Of a stretch of DNA of 64,000 nucleotides, positions 56,380-64,000 are shown in pieces. Location: NCBI GenBank assembly GCA_037954235.1, contig JBBMOA010000007.1, forward strand, positions 4,752,501-4,816,500, read 5' to 3'. The stretch comes from Aulostomus chinensis (taxonomy: Eukaryota > Chordata > Actinopteri > Syngnathiformes > Aulostomidae). Below the pieces are notes generated by a model, which had not been told where the DNA came from, made no database searches, and worked only from the letters and a program-made list of their open reading frames with translations. Within the stretch, counting starts at the first letter, position 1. Each line of letters opens with the position of its first letter. The translations under genes and the position numbers were made by a program.

Positions 56380-58195
56380 GGTCGAGTCGCAGGGGTTGAA
56401 GAAGGTTGGACCGAGGAACAAATTGGAGAGAAAAAGATTAGATTTTTCAGTTAAGTTGCTCAAGACAACACCTTTTGAGAGGAGAACATATCAGGAGAAG
56501 ATTGATGTGATAGAACACTGGCCTGATCAGCCAACCATCAATCAGCAGTCCAAAGACAGAGGGAGGCAGTACACCTGGTATTTTTCCAGGACCTGGTTTA
56601 GCAACAAGGCTTTGCTAACTGAGTGTAGTGAAGCTAATGCTTTATTCTGCTCTCCCTGCCTCCTTTTTCAAACGTCAGGCTCTGACCCAGCATGGATCAG
56701 TACAGCTATCACTGAGTGAAGCACTTCTCAGAAAGGGCAAAGAAGCATGAACAAACTGTGATCCACATGGAAAATGCACTGGGACTTGCCGTGTCTGGAA
56801 AAATAAACATTTCATGTCAGCTTGATGAAGGCTACGGGACAGGGATCTGTAAGCATAATGAGGAGGTTGACAAAAAAAAATAGGCACATCCTATCTAAAA
56901 TAATAGACTGTAAAGTTCTGTGGTGCATTTCAACCTGCCCTGCGTGGCCATGATGAAAGTGAGAGCTCAGAAAATCCAGGTGTTTCTAGTGGATTGGTGA
57001 ATTTTGTAGCATCACTGGATACAGTTCTACATGAGCACCTGCGGACTGCCAATAAGTTTAAGGGAACATCGAAGACTGTACAGAATGAACTCCTTGACTG
57101 CATGCTGTCAGTTTTGAGAGAGAGCATCACTGGAGAAATCGGGGGCGCAAACTTTGTCTCCATCTAGTCTGATGAAACAATGGACATTTCCCCTCAGTGT
57201 CAGCTGGTGCTTGTGATCTGCTACTCTGACAAAGTCCATGATGTCCAAGAGAGGGTTTTGTTGTTGTTGTTTTTTTGAGTTCATGCCTCTCCAAAGAGCC
57301 TCAGCACTTCTGGATAGGTTGAGCTCCATTCTCCCTGATGGCCAGAAGAACCAGCTCATTTCCCAAGCATACGATGGAGCAGGTGTCACGAGAGGAACCA
57401 CAGGTGGTGTGCAGAAGAAGGTCCAGGATGTTTACGTGAATGCACACTACGTCCACTGCTATGCTCACCAGCTTAACCTTCTCATGCAGCAGGGGACTTT
57501 CCATGTCCCAAAAGTGAGGAACTTCTTCTCAGACCTGGCTGGATTCTCTGGCTTTTTTTTCAAGATCTCAAGAGAACCAGCGTGCTTGATAAAGTGGTGG
57601 CCCACAGAGTCCCAGGAGCAAGCACAGTGAGGTGGAACTTGCACAGCCGAGCGGTGAACACTGTATTTGTGCACAAAGAAGACCTGCTCCAGTGTTGTGA
57701 AACCATCAGGGACTCAGGAGAATTTGATCCTACCACTGTGAGAGAGGCTGGAGGGTTTGTGAGGCTACTGGAGGATGACATTTTCCGTTTCTTCCTGAAA
57801 CTGTTCCACCTCACCATGCCTCATGTGGTCATTGTCTACAGCAGCTCCAGAAGCAGAGCATCGACTCAGGGTTGGTTCATGCAGACGTTCACGGACAACC
57901 TAAAAAGATCAGGTGAATTAATTTGTATGTTGTCCTGTTTAATCTTCCTGATATGGTGTTCATCTCCACGATGCTTAAACAACTTCACATTTCTTGTTAT
58001 TTTACCTGACAACTAAAGCTTAACTTCTCTCTTCTGGTTCTGTTCAGAGCTTCCCTCCCTGCTCTCTGTGGAGAATGCAGAGACAGCAGGTGTCTGGCCC
58101 CTATCCACTCGCCTCTGTTGTCATGGAGGGTCTGCCATTTTGGAGGAGTGGAGGAAACACGGAGGAGTGGAGGAAACACGAAATTGAAGCTCAGT
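56380..58195 (+). pseudogene. ZMYM1-like hAT transposase pseudogene
   Basis: The order of motifs matches the ZMYM1-like, hAT-derived proteins that are numerous in fish. First comes a TTF-type zinc region with ANALFCSPCLLFQTSG and HFSERAKKHEQTVIHM. Then comes the catalytic core: FQPALRGHDESE, VQNELLDCMLSVLRESI, SDETMDISPQCQLVLVICYS (first catalytic Asp region), AYDGAGVTRGTTGGVQKKVQ, YVHCYAHQLNLLMQQ, and in another frame GASTVRWNLHSRAVNTVF and FLKLFHLTMPHVV. Stops occur near 56718 and at 57165-57167, and an A-tract near 56870-56880 shifts the frame. The C-terminal dimerisation part is missing. An imperfect 19-bp tandem duplication lies near 58140-58180. Confidence 0.75.
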
Positions 58196-59398
58196 CTCAT
58201 TACTTTGTTTCATAAGTTGTGGTCCATGCATGAATAAAAGTTTAATTTAGTGTCTTAATCATGAATGAGCGGTTGACTTGAACAACATGAAGTATCAATA
58301 AAACCAGTCCTCATTGTAATGGGGAAGCTTTACTCACCATTTTGTTGGTGGTCTGTGTAACACCCACTTCAGTATGGAAATGTATAGAAATGTTCAACTT
58401 TAAAGATAAGGTTCATCTACTGGAGCAGTAAGGATTTAATTATTAATTAATGAGACCACACAGAAAATTTAGTTTAGATACCTGTATTAAACAGTCAACA
58501 ACTGTTCACCAGAAAAGCACAAATGTGTTCACAAAATAAGAAAAATAAATACTGGCGCCAGATCACTAAATATGGAAACAAAATACACCCTTGGATTTTT
58601 AAATCAGCCACACTGTTAGCCCGGATTTCATATGCAAGTACAAAATAAACTACAGTCTACTTACATGGTTTAAGTTTTATTGTATTACTTTAAAATGTGA
58701 GTATATGATCCTAGCTTACTATCAAATATCAGTTTATGAGACTTAAGTTTGACAGTAATGCACAAGGCTCTCAAGTCTCACGCAATGAGCGTGTGACACA
58801 CGCATTTTGACCCGTTCACACGCTCTCACGCCACACATTGAATTCCTCACGCATTTAAATCACCACAGTGACGTCCACCAAGTTGCACCGCTATAACAGG
58901 GGAACAGGTAGGAATCAAGTGAACCTCGTCTCCTCTCATGGCCTCCCCTCCCCTCCACACCCCCGCCCGAGAGCTCAGAAGGTGCGCGCCACGGGCAAGC
59001 CAATCAAATAAAGTATATCTACCGAACAGCCAATCAAAAAGGAGCATTGTTGTCTCCGGTCGGATTTTGATATCCCGCGGTTACTGAGGAAGACGGACAC
59101 TTGCCGAAAAGAAGCAGGCTTGCTAAAGAGGGCAAACAGATCCGATGGTTCTGGTAAGTGATCTCATCATTTATTCGTTGCTGTACAATAGTCTCTAGTC
59201 TCTTTTATACTGTCTATGGATGTTTGTCCTGGTAGCAGGAGTGGGAGCGAGTGTGTGCGTGCGTGTGTGTGTGTGTGTGTGTGTGTGTCGGGGATGGAAG
59301 TTAGCAGCAGTTACTGTGGGTTAACTTATTATTTATATATATATTTATTTTATCCAGACAATGCATTGTAGTAATTATTGCATTTGCCCTCAGAGATG
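58196..59398. other. Unassigned DNA, possible DNA-transposon 5' end
   Basis: The part 58762-58870 (CTCTCAAGTCTCACGCAATGA, CACACGCATTTTGACCC, CTCACGCATTTAAATC) is a repeat-like motif that I associate with fish DNA-transposon ends. A CpG-bearing stretch follows (58960-59150, with GGGGAACAGG and CAATCAAA boxes), ending in TTCTGGTAAGTGATC, a good splice donor at 59154. This could be the promoter and first non-coding exon of the reading frame at 59399. A GT-rich tract lies at 59255-59288. Confidence 0.4.
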
Positions 59399-59986
59399 TC
59401 AGGGAAGAGGCAAACAAGCATCCTTTCATGCTTCTCCCAGCTCCCTAAAAAGGTGGCCAGATTAGGCACAGAAAAGGAGACTGTGGAGAGGGCAGTAGTG
59501 GAGGACACTGTAGAAGAGGCTGCAGAGGAGACAGTGAAGAAGACAGCTATGGTATCAGTAGAGAAAAAATCTGTGGAAGAAACTGTGGAGGACACCATAG
59601 CTGAGACAGTGGAAAAGCAAGAAACAAGAAAGAATGGCCATGGCCGATGGCCATTCATCACAATAGGAACCACTAGCTCCTTCTACTGGTGCTCTGTCTG
59701 CAGACAAGAAAACTCTTGTGCCCATCAAGGTGTGAGGGACATAAGCAGGCATGTAGAAAGCCGGGGACATCGTGCTAAAGAACAGGCTCTAAACTCAGCC
59801 AGCACTATTACACAGTTCTACACACCAGAAACTTCTGTTGTAGGCATGAGTGTACAAGAGGCCAAGGCACATAGCACAGGAACCCCCCCCCCCCCCCCCC
59901 TGGTAAAGTCTGACTCTGAACTCACTTCAAAACTTGAGAGCCCTGGTAATGCATGTGTCAACAACTTTACATTACATCAGCTTTAA
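59399..59986 (+). CDS. Open zinc-finger frame, hAT-transposase-like N-terminus
   Basis: From an ATG at 59399 the frame is open for 195 codons to a TAA at 59984. It reads MSGKRQTSILSCFSQLPKK, then about 55 residues of glutamate/valine/threonine-rich repeats (EETVEDTIAETVEKQ type), then a zinc-binding module: FYWCSVCRQENSCAHQGVRD, ISRHVESRGHRAKEQ (C-X2-C ... H-X5-H), followed by STITQFY. This layout occurs at the N-terminus of hAT-type transposases in fish, where it would bind DNA. A C-tract (about 59884-59901) encodes the PPPPPP run and could shift the frame. No catalytic exon is recognised afterwards. A donor at 59154 may belong to the same transcript. Confidence 0.5.
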   Translation, partial: SGKRQTSILSCFSQLPKKVARLGTEKETVERAVVEDTVEEAAEETVKKTAMVSVEKKSVEETVEDTIAETVEKQETRKNGHGRWPFITIGTTSSFYWCSVCRQENSCAHQGVRDISRHVESRGHRAKEQALNSASTITQFYTPETSVVGMSVQEAKAHSTGTPPPPPLVKSDSELTSKLESPGNACVNNFTLHQL

Positions 59987-60179
59987 TTCATCAAGTTTTA
60001 GCCGTGATCACTTTCATTCATTGAGTTATCTTTTGACACGCATTGTGGGAAAGAGAAACACCCCGTTTTTACCGCCCTCCATTTCGTCGCTGTTGGTCAG
60101 TTGTTACAATTTGGAAAGACCGAAAATTTCAGGAATTGAAAAGTAGTTGGGAAATGTGGTTTATCAGTTAGTCTGATTA

Positions 60180-60432
60180 TTTTGACCCGGAGTCGGACAC
60201 GCCTCTCATTGAACGCCGGACCCTGTGCATCGCGATTCCACCGGAGAAAGAGGAGGCTGACGGCGGGAGGACTGCCGTCACTACCGCGGTCTACTGGGAT
60301 ATTGTTCACTCCCTGAGTCGGACACCGCCTCTCACCGACCGCTGGAGCTGGACCCCGCTGTGTACCCGCTGTGTACCGCGCTTCCACCGAGGAAAGAGGA
60401 GGTTAACGCCGCGACGTCCATACCACAATCTG
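60180..60432 (+). other. Predicted non-coding first exon
   Basis: A CpG-rich block (GCGATTCCACCGG, CGCTTCCACCGAGG) carries a diverged tandem repeat of about 120 bases (GAGTCGGACACGCCTCTCAT and GAGTCGGACACCGCCTCTCA). It ends CAATCTG|GTGAGC, a strong donor at 60433. It precedes the terminal exon at 60995 and is the only candidate promoter/first exon for it. There is no open reading frame. Confidence 0.4.
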
Positions 60433-60994
60433 GTGAGCGCCATTACGTTACTTTAAGCTAACGTTAGCGACCGTGTTAGGTTCTCAGATGGCCGTTGATT
60501 GTCGTCACCTAACTTTTCACAGCTGCGCTCCTGGAGTTTGGCTTTGTGTTTTCCTCACGAACAGTGATTTAAACGGGTGAATCTGAGGTACAGTTGGTGA
60601 GAATTAGGAGCTTGTGTTAGCCAGATAGACATTTTCACCGGCCGCATTTCTTTCTCCGCAGTAAGGACGTTAGTGGGCAGCGGAAGAGGCAGTTGAAGTA
60701 AGTTTTACCGGTCTTTTTTTGTCTGGTGCAGGTGAAATATAAACTTTTACCGCAGTAAATGTTCAGCTTTGCTCTGAGTAAGTAGTTCTTCAATTTTTGT
60801 GAGCAGTGCACTTATAATGTGTAGATCCAGTTATGGCAGCTGTCGAAAAGCCAAATTAAGGCCAACATTATTCTTTTCTCGATTACCTTTGCTGTAGTTT
60901 CTAATGCAGGATGGTTTCCATTATGAACAGTGAAAGGTACTTTTTTTGATGGGCAACATAGAATTACCAACCGATGTCTTTATTTCTCTGTTAG

Positions 60995-61297
60995 GATGTG
61001 ACCAACAAGGACGGGTACAGCCAAACTCAACTGGGAATCCTCTGTATCGATGGAGAAAGTCCTCAGCTCAACCCATCCGATGTAGCCATCATCCTGGAGG
61101 GGAGTGTGGTGATGGATGAACCAGCCCACCTGCCTCAGGCTTTCTGTAACCTGTTCAGACTCATTTATGCCGTACACCTGCAGTACCCAAAGTGCATGAA
61201 ACACACATTCCACTGTGTTCAGCAGGCAATGTTGAACCTGGGTAGGGGACAGCTGGCACCCAAAATACAGACTTTGAAGAACCAGCTTGCAGTGTGA
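60995..61297 (+). CDS. C-terminal exon of an uncharacterised SAMD3-like fish protein
   Basis: After TTATTTCTCTGTTAG (acceptor) the sequence is open in frame to a TGA at 61295-61297: DVTNKDGYSQTQLGILCIDG, LNPSDVAIILEGSVVMDEPA, HLPQAFCNLFRLIYAVHLQY, then HTFHCVQQAMLNLG and the end LAPKIQTLKNQLAV. This is the C-terminal module of a family of uncharacterised fish proteins (often found after a SAM-like domain and repeated in the genome). No stop or frameshift interrupts it. No upstream coding exon is found, so it may be a truncated gene with only a leader exon (60180-60432 and perhaps 60661-60697). Function is unknown. Confidence 0.5.
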   Translation, partial: DVTNKDGYSQTQLGILCIDGESPQLNPSDVAIILEGSVVMDEPAHLPQAFCNLFRLIYAVHLQYPKCMKHTFHCVQQAMLNLGRGQLAPKIQTLKNQLAV

Positions 61298-62029
61298 AAC
61301 AGGGTTCTGAAGAGTTAGCTACTGCTCCGTAGTAAGTATTTTGGCTTTAATGTTGCATGTTTACACTGTTCATACCCTTTAAGTTAGCTGGCAGTAGTGT
61401 CAGAAGGGAAGCTCCTGTCTTTGTTCAAGGTTTTGAATGTAATAATGTCCCTATGCTGAAGTACCAATGAGTGCATTTGTTGTCAGCCTCCTTGATAAAT
61501 GTGACTTTTATCGTCTGGAAGGATATTTCATTTTTGTTGTTCAAAAATTCACTCAGAAGATATATTGACAAAAGGATAACTACAGATCTATGAGGGAAAA
61601 ATATAGTTTAAGAGAAAGTGTGATTTACCAGAAAAAAAAGTCAATATTCTGAGACAATAGTCATACATTGTTGAAAAAAATCTAAATTTTATGAATCAAA
61701 CATTTTATCTGGTAACAGTGTCAAGCAGACCTGAGTTCATCAGTGTCCAACCGTGTTTTTTGTTCCGAGTGTGAGATTTTGACTGTCTACATTCAGGATG
61801 AGTGCACTTGTTCAAACAACAGGAGCTCTGTTCTACCCACTTTTAAAAGTTTCTCAGGAAAATTTGTGGCAAATTTTAAGCCTCCATTCTATTTAGAGTT
61901 TTATAAGACACTGACTTGCATTCAGTATCAATAAAAGGAAAAAAATAACGTTTGGGCTTTGATTTTTTCTTATTTTTCTACACCAATTTTGTAGTTGACA
62001 TATATTTTATATTAAAAATATAAATATGA
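61298..62029. other. Probable 3' UTR and unassigned AT-rich DNA
   Basis: The sequence after the terminal exon has no gene. ATCAATAAAAGG near 61927-61938 could serve as its polyadenylation signal. Confidence 0.4.
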
Positions 62030-62275
62030 AAATTCATCCACCAAAAATTCTAAGTACAATTAATTGGGCCCAGCAGTTCATATTACTCAAGATTTTAAGT
62101 TAAATCAGCTTGACATTAAGTGCATTGTACTTCAAATAACAATTCCAGATCTTGACAAATTTAAGTTTAATTCACTCAAGTTTTCATTGTACATTATTTA
62201 AATCTTTTAAGGCAACCACTTTCCTCTATTTTTTTGAGTAGATTCAACTTATTCGGGCTTACAGTGCACTGTGGT
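62030..62275. mobile_element. Fish MITE fragment
   Basis: Phrases such as GCAACCACTTTCCTC, TTTGAGTAGATTCAACTTAT and CGGGCTTACAGTGCACTG form one end of a common fish non-autonomous DNA element. The other end is not clear, so limits are approximate. Confidence 0.45.
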
Positions 62276-62639
62276 GTAAATCCACACCACGAATTTGTGA
62301 GTTCTAGTGTTCTCCAGAATGTGCAGGAGAACAACAAGTGCAATTTTACCCTTCCACCTGGCAGGATCAGCAAAGTTCAGGCAGTCCAAAGGAAATCAAA
62401 CTCTCTCCAAATCAGCAGACATCAGTGGGTCCTGGTACAGTTAGCTCGCCACCTCTGGACTGGATCAGCACGCAGAATCATACATCCAAAAAAAAAAAAC
62501 CTGACCTGTATAACAGTAATATTCAATATCATATCACATCTAACTTTCTTAATCTTTCCTTCACAGTGGTCAGCTTACAGTTTTACCACTTGCTTTAACA
62601 AATATTCATAAAACAATCCACAAATGTTGCAAAAAGGTT
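62276..62639. other. Unassigned DNA
   Basis: Short frames on the + strand only; no motif. Confidence 0.35.
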
Positions 62640-62642
62640 TCT

Positions 62643-62825
62643 TCTTACCAAAGGAACATGTAAGCAGGGCTCTCCTGAAGCCTCAAAATGGTGGTGGTTC
62701 GCAGCCGCGCTGCCGACAAACCAGAAGAGTCCAAATAAACACCAAAATATCTTGATAGAGCAAAGTTCGCCCCGCTGGTGGTTATCCAGGTCTTCTTCTG
62801 ACAATTCTCTCACAAAGAAAAGCAT
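62643..62825 (-). other. Possible first coding exon (hydrophobic N-terminus)
   Basis: From an ATG at 62825 the minus strand reads MLFFVRELSEEDLDNHQRGE, then the hydrophobic IFWCLFGLFWFVGSAAA and HHHFEASGEPCLHVPL, and meets a GTAAGAAG donor at about 62647. A CpG-bearing, T/C-rich upstream region (62826-62910) could be its promoter. No acceptor exon is identified within the window. It is speculative. Confidence 0.22.
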
Positions 62826-63461
62826 TTACAGCTCCGTGTTTTTCTCCTGTCTTTTCCCGGTCTTTTCCTCTCGTCTTTCTAGTTCACAGTCACCACAAGG
62901 GGGCGGAGTTCACCTTCCTTGCACTTCTGAGAATTTCAAATTAAGATGCATCTGTTTCCTGTTTTAATAAAACTCACATTACATGAAATTCTTGTATGCT
63001 TAAGAGCCTTTTTTATCCTTTTAAAACAATAAAGTATAAAGGCTATTTATGTTTTTAACAAAACAGTAAGTATTTATATTTTTAACACAACACAGCAAAT
63101 ATTTACATGAACAGGGTTACATCTGCAGTTATGAGGAGTGATTGATAAACTGACGCCCCCATCAGGTGAAGGACCAAGCAGTAAAAATGTGATTTCGCTA
63201 AAAGAGAAATATGTAGTATGACCATTTAGTTCCACAAAGAAACAAGGTCGCCAACGTGTAGGGAACATGTATGTTTGCTAGACTTAGTACACAAAACACC
63301 TGTGACCCACACAAAGTGGACCATGACAGCCACAAATCAAAGGTTTGCTGGTAAAAATGACTTTACGAATAATAATGCAACCAAAAGTGAACTTCTGCCA
63401 CCACAGCAAAAAACATGGCTCAATACCACAAGTTACTGCAATCTTCAAAGTCCAACACCGT

Positions 63462-63462
<1 letters not shown>
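62826..63462. other. Unassigned DNA
   Basis: It includes CACCACAAGGGGGCGGAG (62891-62908), which resembles a CTCF-type or insulator-like GC motif. No gene. Confidence 0.3.

Positions 63463-63507
<45 letters not shown>
63463..63507. repeat. (CA)n microsatellite
   Basis: About 22 CA units without interruption. Confidence 0.95.
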
Positions 63508-63510
<3 letters not shown>

Positions 63511-64000
63511 TCTGAAGATGACAGGTAAAGCCCCTTACAATAATTACAACCAATGACTCACTGCAGCTCACATTTGCTGCTTTACTTGCAACATCCACAT
63601 TTTCCATTCTCTTCATTTTTTGGTAGATGATGATGATTATTATTATTATTATTAATCCTGTTTAAGTCCATCCTTCCATTGTTATGACCGTGAGTAGATG
63701 ATTACGGCATTTTATCTCTGGGTGATCCATCCCTTTCAACGCCAAACTTGTGAGCAGGCAGCAGACCAGGGACCAGTCCACCGCCAAACTCTGCAAAACA
63801 ACACCTCTTCATATTTGGGCATCAAAACAAGTAAGCCTGTGTACCAGCCAAATACTGTTGTACCACCCCTGTCAGTGTCATCCAGAGGAGTGGAGCATGC
63901 ATGTTCACCTGGATGCATCACAAGCAGAGATCCAAGCCTCCCCAGGTTGGTCACGTGACTTGGTGGTTGATGGCATCAGTTAAGGTAAAGACTGCAGTGA
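63508..64000. other. Unassigned DNA at the window edge
   Basis: A short (ATT)n patch lies at 63637-63652. No gene is supported. Confidence 0.4.

Overview
The window looks like repeat-dominated intergenic DNA from a ray-finned fish, probably a percomorph teleost. The evidence is the mix of fish-type repeats: several copies of one tRNA-headed SINE ending in (TGGA)n, L2-clade LINE tails, a chromodomain Ty3/gypsy element, BEL/Pao, a retrovirus-like remnant, hAT, piggyBac-like and KDZ/Zisupton-like fragments, and long CA, GATA and TA microsatellites. I find no bacterial-style operon, no rRNA, tRNA or CRISPR locus, and no intact single-copy host gene that I can name. Almost every longer coding stretch is a transposon or retroelement remnant.

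Left part (1-18.3 kb). A Ty3/gypsy chromovirus on the minus strand fills 1816-7266 and is bounded by a CTTTCC target duplication. Its gag, protease, RT, RNase H, integrase and chromodomain are all recognisable but broken. The integrase has an internal deletion and the 3' LTR has lost U3. A SINE follows at 7.9-8.2 kb. A piggyBac-like element (8777-10598, TTAA on both sides) carries a foldback hAT MITE (10334-10536). A solo LTR lies at 11.95-12.30 kb. A heavily decayed retrovirus-like gag-pro-RT remnant on the minus strand covers about 13.4-16.0 kb. Another LTR-like block sits at 17.7-18.3 kb.

Middle part (18.3-38.7 kb). This is mostly unassigned AT-rich DNA with scattered insertions: two SINEs with readable target duplications, a BEL/Pao gag-protease remnant (25.0-27.1 kb, minus) interrupted by another mobile element, an L2-type RT fragment (28.0-28.5 kb, minus), a hairpin with 46-bp arms next to a TA repeat (31.1 kb), a 270-bp GATA/GACA array (32.8-33.1 kb), hAT-like MITEs, and a 5'-truncated L2 copy (36.6-37.3 kb).

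Right part (38.7-64 kb). This is a cluster of transposase pseudogenes: a spliced hAT transposase (38.8-40.5 kb), a KDZ/Zisupton-like two-exon fragment (40.8-41.6 kb, minus), and a large zinc-finger transposase-like gene (44.2-47.95 kb) split by a LINE insertion. After these come a second L2 copy, a 1.5-kb element with 14-bp terminal inverted repeats and an internal tandem duplication (51.2-52.7 kb), a diverged relative of the first gypsy LTR, a second gypsy pol remnant carrying its own SINE (54.3-56.2 kb, minus), a ZMYM1-like hAT pseudogene (56.4-58.2 kb), and an open 195-codon zinc-finger reading frame (59.4-60.0 kb). A small spliced unit at 60.2-61.3 kb ends in a complete-looking terminal exon.

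The genes do not form a pathway. The readable biology is layering: nested insertions, target duplications and deletions give a relative order of events. The best candidates for unusual biology are the predicted self-priming signal of the gypsy element, the 51.2-52.7 kb inverted-repeat element, and the reading frames at 59.4 and 61.0 kb that stay open in otherwise decayed surroundings.
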